A DNA stretch of 64,000 nucleotides from an uncultured Collinsella sp. Its GTDB lineage: Bacteria; Actinomycetota; Coriobacteriia; Coriobacteriales; Coriobacteriaceae. The translations under genes and the position numbers were made by a program. The stretch lies in NCBI GenBank assembly GCA_959019945.1, contig CAUEQD010000003.1:1-64000 (forward strand), written 5' to 3'. Of the stretch, positions 46,923 to 57,228 are shown piece after piece. The number at the start of each line of letters is the position of its first letter. Position 1 is the first letter of the stretch. The notes below the pieces were generated by a model, which was not told the DNA's origin, did not search any database, and worked only from the letters and a program-made list of their open reading frames with translations.

Positions 46923-48374
46923 ATGGCGGACAAGAACGCAGAAGTTGCAGTCGAAGGTAACGGCGGCATGAAGAAAACGCTTTCGCTCTGGAACTTCTTC
47001 ACCATCGGTTTCGGTGCCATCATCGGAACTGGCTGGGTTCTGCAGGTCGGCGACTGGATGGTCGTGGGCGGCGGTCCCGTTCCCGCTATGATCGCATTCC
47101 TCTTGGGTGCAATCTTTCTCGTGCCCGTCGGAGCTGTTTTCGGTGAGCTCACGGCTGCTATCCCCATCTCGGGCGGCATCGTCGAGTATGTCGATCGTAG
47201 CTTTGGCCGTACGCTGAGCTATATCACCGGTTGGCTCCTGGCCCTGGGCAACGGCATCCTGTGCCCGTGGGAGGCAATCGCTATCTCGACCCTCGTGTCC
47301 GAGATGTTCGGCAGCCTGCCCGGTCTTGAGTGGCTGCGTGCCGTCAAGCTCTATACCATCCTGGGCGCCGACGTTTACCTGTTCCCGACGCTGATCGCGC
47401 TCGGCTTTGCAACCTACGTCATCTTCCTCAACTTCCGCGGTGCCAGCTCGGCCGCCAAGCTGCAGGCCTTCCTGACCAAGGCCCTGCTCTGCGGCATGCT
47501 GCTCGCCATGGGCGTCTCGCTGTTCACCGGCTCGCCGGACAACGCCATGCCCGTGTTCTCCCAGGTCACCGGTGCTGGCGGCGGCAAGCCTGCTACCGAG
47601 GGCACCAGCCTGTTCGCAGGCATCGTTTCGGTCCTGGTTCTGACCCCGTTCTTCTACGCCGGTTTCGACACCATTCCTCAGCAGGCTGAGGAAGCGGCCG
47701 AGGGCCTCAACTGGAACAAGTTCGGCAAGATCATCTCCCTGGCCCTGCTGGCCGCAGGCGGCTTCTACATGGTCTGCATCTACTCGTTCGGCACCATCCT
47801 CGACTGGCATGAGTTCGTTAAGAGCCCGGTTCCCGCGCTTGCCTGCCTCAAGGGCATCAACATGCTCCTGTACCTGGCCATGCTCGTCATCGCCACGCTT
47901 GGACCCATGGGCCCGATGAACTCCTTCTACGGCGCCACGAGCCGCATCATGCTCGCCATGGGCCGAAAGGGCCAGCTGCCCGAGAAGTTCGCCGAGGTCG
48001 ATCCCAAGTCCGGCGCTCCCAAGCTCGCCTGCGTCGTTCTGGGCGTCATCACCGTCGTCGGTCCGTTCCTGGGCAAGAACATGCTCATACCTCTGACCAA
48101 CGTGTCGGCTCTCGCCTTCATCTTCTCCTGCGGCATGGTCGCCCTCGCTTGCCTGCGCATGCGCTTCACCGAGCCCGACCTGCCTCGTCCCTACGAGGTG
48201 CCCGGCGGCAAGTTTGGCATCAGCCTCGCTATCGTTGCCTGCGGCACCATCATTGGCCTGCTCGTGATCCCGTTCTCTCCCGCCTCCCTCAACATGGTGG
48301 AGTGGAGCATCGTGATCGGCTGGTTGGCTATTGGCCTGGCCCTCATGGCTTTCACCAATTCCCGCAAAAAGTAA
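46923..48374 (+). CDS. APC-family amino acid permease
   Basis: A 483-residue protein with about 12-14 membrane helices. The first helix has GFGAIIGTGW, matching the substrate-binding GxGxxxG of APC transporters, and FDTIPQQAEEA lies near 246. It should import an amino acid or amine by symport or exchange. AAAGGAGGGG precedes the ATG. The amidohydrolase gene follows after 131 bp in the same direction, so both may serve one compound. Confidence 0.9.
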   Translation: MADKNAEVAVEGNGGMKKTLSLWNFFTIGFGAIIGTGWVLQVGDWMVVGGGPVPAMIAFLLGAIFLVPVGAVFGELTAAIPISGGIVEYVDRSFGRTLSYITGWLLALGNGILCPWEAIAISTLVSEMFGSLPGLEWLRAVKLYTILGADVYLFPTLIALGFATYVIFLNFRGASSAAKLQAFLTKALLCGMLLAMGVSLFTGSPDNAMPVFSQVTGAGGGKPATEGTSLFAGIVSVLVLTPFFYAGFDTIPQQAEEAAEGLNWNKFGKIISLALLAAGGFYMVCIYSFGTILDWHEFVKSPVPALACLKGINMLLYLAMLVIATLGPMGPMNSFYGATSRIMLAMGRKGQLPEKFAEVDPKSGAPKLACVVLGVITVVGPFLGKNMLIPLTNVSALAFIFSCGMVALACLRMRFTEPDLPRPYEVPGGKFGISLAIVACGTIIGLLVIPFSPASLNMVEWSIVIGWLAIGLALMAFTNSRKK

Positions 48375-48505
48375 CGCCTAGCCGGGGCGGATCGGGTGCG
48401 TGGAATTCTCTCTTCCGCGCACCGAACCCGGCGCCACTTGGGTAGCTTTGTGAGGCCTTAACCCAACACGGCCTCGCCCACTATATGGATCCATAAGGAG
48501 GAACC

Positions 48506-49783
48506 ATGTCCACTAAGTATGCAATCGTTGGCGGTAAGCTCATCGACGGTACCGGTGCCGAGCCGGTCGAGAACTCCCTCGTTCTCGTCGACGACAACGG
48601 CAAGATCGAGTACGCCGGTGCTATGCAGGACCTTCCCGAGGGCGTTGAGGTTATCGACGCCGCCGGCAAGACTGTCCTTCCCGGCCTGATCGACACCCAC
48701 CTGCACTTCTCGGGCAACTTGACTGACGATGACACCGACTGGGTCATGCAGCCGCTCCTCGAGAAGCAGGCCGTCGCCGTCAAGCAGGCCTATGACTGCC
48801 TCACCCACGGCCTCACCACCGTCTGCGAGATCGGCCGCTTTGGTATCCAGATCCGTGACTGCATCGACAAGGGCGTCTTCAAGGGCCCGCGCGTTCTGGC
48901 CACCGGCCTTGGCTTCTGCCGCGTTGCCGGCCACGGCGACTCCCACCACTGCAGCCAGGAGCTCAACAAGGAATCGCACCCCTGGGGCGATCAGGTCGAC
49001 GGTCCTTGGGATCTGCGCAAGGCCGTCCGTCGTCGCCTGCGCGAGAACCCCGATGCCATCAAGATCTGGGCTACCGGTGGCGGCATCTGGCGCTGGGACT
49101 CCGGCCGCGACCAGCACTACTGCTCCGAGGAGATTCAGGCCGTGGTCGAAGAGGCCAAGATGGTCGGCATCCCCGTGTGGAGCCACTGCTACAACAACCA
49201 CGCCGCTGCCTACGATTCCGTTCGCTTTGGCTGCGAGCAGCTGATTCACGGCTTCGATATCGATGAGCGCACCATGGACCTCATGGCCGAGCAGGGCACC
49301 TTCTTCACCCCGACGATCGCCTTCCTGCCCACCTGGTACGCCACCTATCCGCCCGTCTACGTCCCCGAGCTGCACGACAAGTACGAGGGCACCTTGGTCG
49401 AGAAGGAGCTGCAGCGCAACTACGACTGCCTGCGCGAGGCCAAGAAGCGCGGCGTCGTCATGACGATCGGCTCCGACTCCTTCTCCTTCGTCACCCCGTA
49501 CGGCACCTGCTCCATCGAGGAGATGTACGAGTTCGTCGACAAGATCGGCTTCACCCCGGTCGAGACCATCACCTGTGCCACCCTCAACGGTGCCAAGATG
49601 TGCCACATCGAGGACGAGACCGGTTCCATCGAGGCCGGCAAGTGCGCCGACCTGCTGGTCGTCAACGGTGACGTCGCCGCCGACATCCACGTGCTCAACA
49701 CCGACAACATGGACGTCATCATGAAGGACGGCTGGATTGTCGAGGGCGGCACCTTCGGCGAGGCAAACAAGTACAGCGCCTAA
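48506..49783 (+). CDS. Metal-dependent amidohydrolase
   Basis: A 425-residue enzyme with the amidohydrolase barrel. GLIDTHLHF (about 62-70) gives the first two histidines and IKIWATGG (about 190) the candidate bridging lysine. WSHCYNNH and LIHGFDID supply further histidines, and IGSDSF the catalytic Asp. This set is closest to imidazolonepropionase- and prolidase-like members; the substrate is unknown. AAGGAGG precedes the ATG. Neighbouring a permease, it may take up and hydrolyse an amino-acid derivative or drug-like amide (inference). Confidence 0.88.
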   Translation: MSTKYAIVGGKLIDGTGAEPVENSLVLVDDNGKIEYAGAMQDLPEGVEVIDAAGKTVLPGLIDTHLHFSGNLTDDDTDWVMQPLLEKQAVAVKQAYDCLTHGLTTVCEIGRFGIQIRDCIDKGVFKGPRVLATGLGFCRVAGHGDSHHCSQELNKESHPWGDQVDGPWDLRKAVRRRLRENPDAIKIWATGGGIWRWDSGRDQHYCSEEIQAVVEEAKMVGIPVWSHCYNNHAAAYDSVRFGCEQLIHGFDIDERTMDLMAEQGTFFTPTIAFLPTWYATYPPVYVPELHDKYEGTLVEKELQRNYDCLREAKKRGVVMTIGSDSFSFVTPYGTCSIEEMYEFVDKIGFTPVETITCATLNGAKMCHIEDETGSIEAGKCADLLVVNGDVAADIHVLNTDNMDVIMKDGWIVEGGTFGEANKYSA

Positions 49784-49841
49784 GCTACCGTTCATCGATG
49801 GCTTGATGTAAAACACAGTATTTGATTGCATAATGCAATGG

Positions 49842-49866
49842 AGAGGGTCGCTTGCGGCCCTCTTTA
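49842..49866 (+). terminator. Terminator between amidohydrolase and sensor kinase genes
   Basis: AGAGGGTCGC and GCGGCCCTCT pair with one mismatch, followed by TTTATTG. Confidence 0.65.
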
Positions 49867-49901
49867 TTGCTATGGGGTGCGTCAGTAAGAAGGAGATGAC
49901 A

Positions 49902-51287
49902 GTGGATCTCAATAGGCTGATTCTGGGCAAGAGCTACAACTCTACCAAGGTCTTTCGTACCGCTCAGCATGTGGTTCAAGCCATCTTGCTCGGTATTGTC
50001 GTTCCACTGCTTATCCTGCTACTCATCTGGGATCTAACCGATAATCCCAATCCCGTTCCGGCCGTTGTCGTCATTGCCGGCTTGGTCATGCTGTGCTTCT
50101 TCTTCTCGTACGTCTTTGTCGTTCCCGACGACCTCACATCGAGCGCAACCGACCGCACGCTCGCCATCGCATCAAAAATATTCGCCTACACGTCGCGCGG
50201 CCTTACGCCCGAAGCTGCTCTGGGCGCCTCTAAGATCATCCTGTCCGAAACTATCGCCTCTGCCATCTGCTTTACCGACGGCAGGCAGGTGTTGGCGAGC
50301 TGGGGCGAGGACTCGGCAAAATGCCCCGCGGGCACCCCGGTGGTACTGCGGACTACGCTCAACGTGATCAACAGCGGTGAGCAAAGCGTGTTCTCGCGCG
50401 ATGCCTCGACCGAGACGGGTGGCTACTTTCCGCGCCTGCGCGCCGGTATTGTCGCGCCGCTTACCGTGCGCGGGCATTGCGTGGGCACGCTCGAGCTGTA
50501 TTATCCCCGTCTGAGCAGCATCGATATGCGCCAGACGGCGCTTGCCTCGGGCTTTGCCGACCTCATTTCCACGCAGCTTGCGAGCTTTGAGCTTGAGCGC
50601 CAGGACGAGCTTACGGCCCGCGTGGAGCTGCGCGCCTTGCAATCGCAGGTCGATCCTCATTTTCTGTTTAACACCATCAGCACCATCGTGTCGCTCGTTC
50701 GAACCGAGCCCGACAAGGCGCGATCGCTGCTGATCGACTTCTCCAACTACTATCGTCAGACGCTTTCTGATTCCGATACGCTCACCACGCTCGAGCACGA
50801 GGTGGAACAGGGTACTCGTTATATCAATCTTATGCAGGCCCGGTATGGCGACGGCCGTTTGCGCGTCTCGGTCGATATCGACTTTGAGGTGCGCGATTGC
50901 ATGGTGCCGCCGTTTATCTTGCAGCCGTTGCTCGAAAACTGCATCAAACACGCGCAGCGCGAGACCGAGCCGCTTTCTATTCATGTTAGGGCTTTCGAGA
51001 CCGATGACGGTTTGGAGATCATCGTCGAGGACGATGGCATCGGTATGAGCGAAGAAGTCTGCGCGCATCTGTTTGAGCAGCATCGCCGAGAGGAGCCCGA
51101 GAGCATTACCGCCGACGGCTCCATCAAACGAGGCTGCGGCTTGGCGCTCTTCAACGTGCTTCAGCGCATCCATTTCTTTTACGGAGAAGATTCTGGCATG
51201 CGCGTGAAGTCCCAGGAGGGCGTTGGCACGCAGGTCATCGTCGAGCTGAACGGCGAGCCGCATGAGCCGGCGCCGTTGACGGCGTAG
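49902..51287 (+). CDS. LytS-type sensor histidine kinase (first pair)
   Basis: A 461-residue kinase: two membrane helices (about 24-45 and 52-75), a GAF-like sensor region (about 95-225), then the His_kinase domain with phosphoacceptor His253 in QVDPHFLFN. An ATP-binding domain with LLENCIKHA (N box) and DDGIGM follows. I chose the GTG at 49902 because GGAG is six bases ahead; the ATG at 49896 lies on top of that site. It pairs with the LytTR regulator 38 bp downstream. The second pair at 55814 is a clear paralogue. Confidence 0.9.
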   Translation: MDLNRLILGKSYNSTKVFRTAQHVVQAILLGIVVPLLILLLIWDLTDNPNPVPAVVVIAGLVMLCFFFSYVFVVPDDLTSSATDRTLAIASKIFAYTSRGLTPEAALGASKIILSETIASAICFTDGRQVLASWGEDSAKCPAGTPVVLRTTLNVINSGEQSVFSRDASTETGGYFPRLRAGIVAPLTVRGHCVGTLELYYPRLSSIDMRQTALASGFADLISTQLASFELERQDELTARVELRALQSQVDPHFLFNTISTIVSLVRTEPDKARSLLIDFSNYYRQTLSDSDTLTTLEHEVEQGTRYINLMQARYGDGRLRVSVDIDFEVRDCMVPPFILQPLLENCIKHAQRETEPLSIHVRAFETDDGLEIIVEDDGIGMSEEVCAHLFEQHRREEPESITADGSIKRGCGLALFNVLQRIHFFYGEDSGMRVKSQEGVGTQVIVELNGEPHEPAPLTA

Positions 51288-51325
51288 CACGCGGTTGGAT
51301 TGAGAGAAAAAGAGGGGAAGCACAT

Positions 51326-52060
51326 ATGTCCGAAGGCTGGAACATCTTGGTGGTTGATGACGAGCCTCCCATTAGGGCTGAGCTGCGCTATCTGTTGGAA
51401 AAGGATGCGCGTGTGGGTCAGATTGCCGAGGCGGGCAATGTCACCGAAGCCGTGGAGTCGATTCTGTCGAACAAGCCCGACGTGCTGTTTTTAGACATTA
51501 CCATGCCCGGTCGCTCGGGAATTGAGCTTGCCGAGACGCTGCAGAACCTAAAGACGCCGCCGGTGGTTGTGTTTGTGACAGCGTTTGCCGAATTTGCCGC
51601 CGATGCGTATAACCTCGATGCGGTCGACTATGTCGTCAAGCCGGTCGAGGACGCACGCCTGTCAAAGGCACTCGACAAGATCGAGGCAGCCTTGGGTGCC
51701 CGTCGTGTTATCCATGCTCCGCGCCAACCTTTGCGTCTGACGGTGGACCGCGGGGGCAAAAAGGTGTTCATTCCCGCCGCAGACGTCTGCTACTTTGAGG
51801 CGCGCGCCGATTTTTGCAACGCCATCTGCGCCGAGGGAACGTACCTGATCAATGAGTCGATCTCTTCGCTCGAGCGTCGCTTGGACTCCGAGGGCTTTAT
51901 TCGCGTTCATCGCAGCTACCTGGTCAATTTGGAAGACGTGCACAATGTTGAGATTGGCTCCACGGGGTTGATGGAGCTCAGGCTCGACCGCGTGAACTCG
52001 ACGGTACCGGTGTCCCGTCGTCGTGCCGCCGAGGTCAAGTCGCACCTGGGGCTTGCGTAG
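51326..52060 (+). CDS. LytTR response regulator (first pair)
   Basis: A 244-residue regulator. The receiver domain (1-125) has Asp11-Asp12, phosphoacceptor Asp57 in LFLDITMPG and Lys105. The LytTR DNA-binding domain (about 140-240) contains FIRVHRSYLVNL. It should be phosphorylated by the kinase upstream and activate promoters by binding imperfect direct repeats. Targets are not evident. Confidence 0.93.
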   Translation: MSEGWNILVVDDEPPIRAELRYLLEKDARVGQIAEAGNVTEAVESILSNKPDVLFLDITMPGRSGIELAETLQNLKTPPVVVFVTAFAEFAADAYNLDAVDYVVKPVEDARLSKALDKIEAALGARRVIHAPRQPLRLTVDRGGKKVFIPAADVCYFEARADFCNAICAEGTYLINESISSLERRLDSEGFIRVHRSYLVNLEDVHNVEIGSTGLMELRLDRVNSTVPVSRRRAAEVKSHLGLA

Positions 52061-52152
52061 ACGGTCTGCATGCCGTCGTTTACCATCGCAGGTTTGGCAT
52101 GGGCGCGCGGTGGGCATAATGGGTGGCATCGAATGAAATCGAAAGGATCATT

Positions 52153-53097
52153 ATGCCCGCGCTTATCACCCATCATCTGTTTGGCGAGGAAAGCATCGAC
52201 CGTCTTCCGCAGGGCGTCATCACGTCCGATGAAGAGCGCATTGCCTTTATCTTGGGCAACCAAGGCCCCGACCCGTTTTTCTTTCACATTCTGACACCGC
52301 GTGTTTCCGACTGCACGCTGCTGGCGCAGGTCATGCATCGGTCGCGTATGTCTCGCCAGTTCGCGTGCCTGCGCGACGGCGTGTCGCATCTGCTGCCGCG
52401 CGACGCCAGCTTGGGTCGCGCCTTTGCGCTGGGCCTGCTGTCTCATTACGTGCTCGACCGCAACGCCCATCCCTTTGTCTATGAACAGCAGTTTGGCATC
52501 GTGGAGTCCGATTCAGAGCTTGAGGATTCGAGCAGTCAGGTCCATGCCGTGATCGAGAGCGACCTGGATGTACTGATGCTGCAGCTTAAACGCGATGGCG
52601 CTACGGTCGACGATTACCCGCCGGCGGGCGAGATCGTCACTACCGATCGCATCAATCGCGTGGCCGGCGTGCTGATGAGCTATGTTGCCGGACGCGTGTA
52701 CGGCATTGACATTCCGGCGGGGGAGTACGGTGCTGCCGTTGCCAATATGCAGCGACTTTACCGCGCGATTGAGCCGGCCGGCTCCGCAAAGACGCGCGCG
52801 ATCTCGCTGGTTGAGGGCTTGGTGCACGACTACTCGCTGCTCGACGGCCTTGCCCATCGCGTGACGACGGAGCTGCCCGAGCGCACCGGTAACCTGGGCC
52901 ATCTGACATGGAAGAATCCCTTTACCGACGAGGTCTCGAACGAGAGTTTCCCCGAGGTCTTTGATCGCGCGCTGGTCGATTACGAGTGCACGGTCGCACG
53001 TTTTATCGAGACCGGTGACATGGATGCCGTGACCAGTCACGTCAACTACAGCGGTCGCGTGCTCAATGCCGATGAGGAGTTCGACCGCGAGGAATAG
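52153..53097 (+). CDS. Zinc-dependent phospholipase C-like protein
   Basis: A 314-residue protein. The start (ALITHHLFGEES), QGPDPFFFH, LGLLSHYVLDRNAHPFV and EPDV-like VHAVIESDLD patterns place histidines and aspartates as in the zinc-dependent phospholipase C family that many gut Firmicutes and Actinobacteria carry. No signal peptide, so it is probably cytoplasmic and its substrate uncertain. GAAAGGATC precedes the ATG at 52153; the opening from 52123 is longer but without a ribosome binding site. Confidence 0.75.
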   Translation: MPALITHHLFGEESIDRLPQGVITSDEERIAFILGNQGPDPFFFHILTPRVSDCTLLAQVMHRSRMSRQFACLRDGVSHLLPRDASLGRAFALGLLSHYVLDRNAHPFVYEQQFGIVESDSELEDSSSQVHAVIESDLDVLMLQLKRDGATVDDYPPAGEIVTTDRINRVAGVLMSYVAGRVYGIDIPAGEYGAAVANMQRLYRAIEPAGSAKTRAISLVEGLVHDYSLLDGLAHRVTTELPERTGNLGHLTWKNPFTDEVSNESFPEVFDRALVDYECTVARFIETGDMDAVTSHVNYSGRVLNADEEFDREE

Positions 53098-53198
53098 GGC
53101 CCGTGCGTGCCCCTTTGCCGAATCCTTACCGGCGGTTCTGGACAATTGGGGTACGATGAACTAACTGCATATCGGGCGAATACGAAGGGTCCCTGTCC

Positions 53199-54458
53199 AT
53201 GAAATACACCAAGCTCGAGCGTAACTGGGTTATGTATGATGTGGGCAATTCGGCCCTCGTGCTGCTCAATACCTCGGTGGTGCCCATTTACTTTAACGCC
53301 ATCAATACCGGCGCTTCTTCGGCCGACCTGGTGGTCGCCTGGGGCAATGCGCAGACGATTGCCTCGCTGGTCATCGCCATGCTCATGCCCATTCTGGGCG
53401 CGCTTGCCGACTACGCCGGCAACAAGATCAAGTTCTTCTTGGGCTTCTTCCTCACGGGCCTGGTGCTTTGCCTGGCGCAGGCTATCCCAATGTCCGCCAT
53501 GGCATTTTTGACCGTGTACGTGCTGTGCACCATCGGCCTTAACTCTTCTATGACGTTCTACGACGCCATGCTGCCCGACATTACCACCGACGAGCGCATG
53601 GACGCCGTGTCCAGCTCGGGCTATGCCTGGGGCTACATCGGTTCCACCGTGCCGTTCGTCATCTGCCTGGCGCTCATCATGGGCGGCCCCGCTCTTGGCG
53701 TCCCCACCATGCTGGCAACGCGTCTGTCGTTTATCATCACTGGTGCCTGGTGGCTCATCTTTACCCTGCCGCTCATTCGCACCTATAAGCAAAAGTACGG
53801 TCGCGAGCGCGGTCCCGAGGACACCATCGGCCACATCGTGGGCGGTGTGTTCTCCGAGGTCGGACACACCATGCGCGAGATCGCCCACAACAAGACCGTG
53901 CTGGTCTACATGATCGCGTTCTTCTTCTATATCGACGGTGTGCACACGGTCATTTCCATGGCAACCAGCTACGGATCGGCCTTGGGCATCGATTCGACCC
54001 AGTTGGTCCTGGCGCTGCTCGTCACGCAGTTCGTGGCCTTTCCGTCCGCCATCATCTACGGCAAGCTCGCCGGCCGCGCGGGAACGCTCAACATGATCCT
54101 GGCGGCAGTTGCCGCCTATATGGGCATCGTGCTCTTTGCCGCGTTCTTCCTCAAGACCGCCTTTGAGTTTTGGGTGCTTGCCATTATGGTCGGCCTGTTC
54201 CAGGGCGGCGTGCAGGCGCTCAGCCGTAGCTACTTTGGCCGCATTATCCCCAAGGAAAAATCCAACGAGTACTACGGCTTCTTTGACATCTTTGGTCGTT
54301 ATGCAAGCGTTATGGGCACCTTCCTGGTGTCGGTCGTCACCTCGCTGACCGGCAACCCGTCGCTGGGCGTCCTTTCCATTGGCGTGCTGCTGGTCGTTGG
54401 CTTTATGCTGCTGGTCCGCCTGTCCCGCATGACTCGGGCGGCAGAGCATGCCGCATAG
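53199..54458 (+). CDS. MFS transporter, UMF1/Atg22-like
   Basis: A 419-residue protein with about 12 helices. The N-terminal WVMYDVGNSA with the GALADYAGNKIK loop is typical of UMF1-type MFS proteins. The substrate is unknown; vacuolar Atg22 relatives export amino acids. It stands alone, with its own promoter-like upstream region and a hairpin terminator near 54570 after it. Confidence 0.85.
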   Translation: MKYTKLERNWVMYDVGNSALVLLNTSVVPIYFNAINTGASSADLVVAWGNAQTIASLVIAMLMPILGALADYAGNKIKFFLGFFLTGLVLCLAQAIPMSAMAFLTVYVLCTIGLNSSMTFYDAMLPDITTDERMDAVSSSGYAWGYIGSTVPFVICLALIMGGPALGVPTMLATRLSFIITGAWWLIFTLPLIRTYKQKYGRERGPEDTIGHIVGGVFSEVGHTMREIAHNKTVLVYMIAFFFYIDGVHTVISMATSYGSALGIDSTQLVLALLVTQFVAFPSAIIYGKLAGRAGTLNMILAAVAAYMGIVLFAAFFLKTAFEFWVLAIMVGLFQGGVQALSRSYFGRIIPKEKSNEYYGFFDIFGRYASVMGTFLVSVVTSLTGNPSLGVLSIGVLLVVGFMLLVRLSRMTRAAEHAA

Positions 54459-54570
54459 GAGCGAGCGGCTATTGTGCCTGTCCACGGTACTCTTTTGGGG
54501 TTATCCGCAATAAACATTGCGACTTGCGAGCAATGATTTGCCCAAGTGGGTATGATGGAATCAGCTAGGT

Positions 54571-54608
54571 CGCGGGGCGTCGCCTGTGTTTGGCGGCGTC
54601 CCGTTTTT
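54571..54608 (+). terminator. Terminator-like leader hairpin before the glycosyltransferase
   Basis: A 12-bp stem with two G-T pairs, a TGTGTTT loop, and TTTTTGT after it. A TATGAT -10-like element lies just upstream at about 54551, so it could be in the leader of the next gene rather than only the end of the MFS gene. Confidence 0.65.
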
Positions 54609-54629
54609 GTGTTGCAGGGAGGGTAAGGC

Positions 54630-55817
54630 ATGAACGCCACAGTCGTGATTCCAACGTATTGGGCGGGCGATGACGCTTGCGCAAACGCCCCTGGCACCTA
54701 TGACCATTCGACGCGACTCAACGCCGACAATCCCGAACTCGACCGCTGCCTGGCCTCGCTTGAGCAGGTACGTGACATCCCGCGCATCATCCTTTTGGTG
54801 GTCTGTCCCGTTTCTGCCACAGCCGATGTGTCGCTGCGCGTGCACGAGATTGTCGACGCGCATCCCACGCTCAAGGTCACCGTTGTCACCAACACCCAGG
54901 CCTCGCGCATTGCAGACCGGGTTGCTCAGATCGCGCCCAAGGGTTCGGGCGAGTGCGTGAGCCTGCGAGGCTACGGTGCCATCCGCAACATGGGGCTAGC
55001 CTGTGCCGCTGTGCTGGGGCATGACGCGGTCATCTTTATCGATGACGACGAGACGGTTATCGATGCCGACTTTATGAAGCGCGCGACCTATGCGTTGGGG
55101 CAGCAGACACGTCAGGGCTTGCCGATCTTGGTCAAGAGCGGCTATTTCTACGATCGCGACGGCTCGCCGCTGGCTCCCACGGACAAGGCGGGCATCTGCC
55201 ATCGTTGGTGGACCAAGCGCATCGAGTTCAACCGTTGGATGAAAAAGGCGCTCTCGGGCACCCGCATCTCGCGCTCCAACTACGTGTGCGGCGGCCTGAT
55301 GGCCCTGCACGCCCGCGCCTTTACGCGTGTAGCCTTTGACCCGTTTATCACCCGCGGCGAGGACTTGGATTACCTCTTTAACATGCGCATGTTTGGCTAC
55401 GACGTGTGGTTCGATAACGAGTGGACCGTGCGTCATCTGCCTCCGGAGTCCGAAAAGCGCTCACCGCGCTTTATGCAGGATGTATACCGTTGGTACTACG
55501 AAAGGGCAAAGTTGACATTCGCCGCGCATCAAAAGGAGCTCATTCCCGTTACGGCGGCATCGCTCATGCCCTACCCGGGCCCGTGGATTTCGCGCGAGCT
55601 CGACGACCGCGTGCGCAAGACCGCTATGGTCCGCAGCGTGTTTACCCGCGAGCATGAGGGCTACCTGCGCATCTGGCGCCATGGTATCGACGAGGCAAAG
55701 GCCTATGCGCGCCAAAACGCTGCAAGCTACCTGCGTTTCCAGAGCTTTTGGCCCAAGATCATGGACGGGCTTTGGCGTGACGCACAACTGATCAGTATCC
55801 TGGAGGGGGCCGAATGA
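54630..55817 (+). CDS. Family 2 glycosyltransferase
   Basis: A 395-residue enzyme with a GT-A fold: ATVVIPTYW at the start, FIDDDET (about 133-139) as the metal- and nucleotide-sugar-binding DxD, and ITRGEDLDYLFN (about 245-256) as the acceptor-site ED motif. It should add a sugar to a surface polymer or lipid. No membrane helix is obvious. The stop overlaps the ATG of the second LytS kinase, which ties it to that signalling pair. Confidence 0.85.
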   Translation: MNATVVIPTYWAGDDACANAPGTYDHSTRLNADNPELDRCLASLEQVRDIPRIILLVVCPVSATADVSLRVHEIVDAHPTLKVTVVTNTQASRIADRVAQIAPKGSGECVSLRGYGAIRNMGLACAAVLGHDAVIFIDDDETVIDADFMKRATYALGQQTRQGLPILVKSGYFYDRDGSPLAPTDKAGICHRWWTKRIEFNRWMKKALSGTRISRSNYVCGGLMALHARAFTRVAFDPFITRGEDLDYLFNMRMFGYDVWFDNEWTVRHLPPESEKRSPRFMQDVYRWYYERAKLTFAAHQKELIPVTAASLMPYPGPWISRELDDRVRKTAMVRSVFTREHEGYLRIWRHGIDEAKAYARQNAASYLRFQSFWPKIMDGLWRDAQLISILEGAE

Positions 55818-57157
55818 TCGACCGCCGCGCCCAGCGCGATAGTTCAATATCAATCTTTCGCATCATTGCCGTTGCCTGCGCCATTTGCGTGCTGGTGTAC
55901 TTTATTTTTGCCTTGGTGACCGGTATCGAGCCGATCGCCACGGTGATTGCCTGCGCGCTGCTGTGCATCTTTCTGTGCATCTTTATCTTTTTGACGCTCA
56001 ATCCCGATTCGGTGCGCTCCCAGTACACCGAGGAGACGCTCTCGGTGGCCTCGGCCATGCTTGAGGACATTAAGGGCGGTCTGACGCAGGAGTCGGCGCG
56101 TTTGGTGTGCCGGCGCATTTTGCCCGAGACGCGCGCCATGACGGTGGCCATCACCGACGAGGGCAACGTGTTGGCCTGCGCAGGCGAGTTTGAGGAAAAA
56201 CTACTGCCAGATTCTCCCATCCACACGCTTGCCACACGCTACGTTATCGAACATGGCATCGTGCAGTCGTTCAACCGTATGGTGGATGTCGTGGGCTCGG
56301 ACGGCTCGCACAACCAAGTCCCCGCCGGCATTATCGCCCCCATCAAGGTGGGCGATCGTACCGTCGGCACGCTCAAGTTCTACTACAAGACCCCGCGCGC
56401 CGTCGACCGTACCCAGTACGCGCTTGCCTCGGGCTTTGCCGAGATCTTGTCCACGCAGCTCGCCATCCACGAGCTCGAGGTGCAAAAGGAACTCACGGCG
56501 CGCGCCGAGGTGCGTGCGCTGCAAGCGCAGATTAACCCGCACTTCCTGTTCAACACGCTGAACACCATTGCATCGTTTACGCGCACCGACCCGCTGCGGG
56601 CCCGCGAACTGCTTCGTGAGTTCTCATCGTTCTATCGTGCCACGCTCGACAACTCGGGATCGCTTATTCCGGTCTCGCGCGAGGTCGCACAGACCAAGCG
56701 CTACCTTACCTTTGAGAAGGCCCGCTTTGGCGAGGACCGCGTGCTTGCGACGTTCGATGTGTCCGAGGACGTGGAAGATACGCTGGTGCCGGCGTTCGTG
56801 ATCCAGCCGATTGTCGAGAACGCCGTACGTCATGGTATGGGCGATGACGACGCCCTGAGGATCGACGTGACCGTTCACCAAGACGGCGAGGATGCAATCT
56901 TGATTGCCGTGGCCGATAATGGCGTGGGCATGGATGAGGGTACCGCCGCCAGACTGTTTGACGAGCGTTCTGCCCGTCCCGACGCCAGCTCTCCCCAGGG
57001 TGGCGGCGCCGGTGTGGCCATGCACAATATTTCGGAGCGCATCCATCGCTTTTATGGGCCGCACTCCTATACGCGTGTCGAATCGGCGCCGGGCAAGGGC
57101 ACCAAAGTGCTCCTGCATCTTGATTTGTCAGAGAGTATCTTTGACATTCAAGAGTAA
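55814..57157 (+). CDS. LytS-type sensor histidine kinase (second pair)
   Basis: A 447-residue paralogue of the first LytS kinase, with two membrane helices (about 15-38 and 40-61), a GAF-like region (about 80-215), phosphoacceptor His243 in QINPHFLFN, N box IVENAVRHG and DNGVGM. The two kinases share the ASGFAxxxSTQLA helix entering the kinase domain. It is translationally coupled to the glycosyltransferase and followed by its regulator 71 bp later. Confidence 0.92.
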   Translation: MIDRRAQRDSSISIFRIIAVACAICVLVYFIFALVTGIEPIATVIACALLCIFLCIFIFLTLNPDSVRSQYTEETLSVASAMLEDIKGGLTQESARLVCRRILPETRAMTVAITDEGNVLACAGEFEEKLLPDSPIHTLATRYVIEHGIVQSFNRMVDVVGSDGSHNQVPAGIIAPIKVGDRTVGTLKFYYKTPRAVDRTQYALASGFAEILSTQLAIHELEVQKELTARAEVRALQAQINPHFLFNTLNTIASFTRTDPLRARELLREFSSFYRATLDNSGSLIPVSREVAQTKRYLTFEKARFGEDRVLATFDVSEDVEDTLVPAFVIQPIVENAVRHGMGDDDALRIDVTVHQDGEDAILIAVADNGVGMDEGTAARLFDERSARPDASSPQGGGAGVAMHNISERIHRFYGPHSYTRVESAPGKGTKVLLHLDLSESIFDIQE

Positions 57158-57228
57158 AATAATTGGTTACGGGTTTAACGCCGGTTGGCGGATGCCCGGC
57201 GAAGTTTGTTGACGAAAGGTTTTACCCT

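Noticed and set aside
48458..49930. A 490-codon minus-strand frame over the amidohydrolase
   Set aside because: Shadow frame; the plus strand has the metal-ligand motifs and a ribosome binding site.
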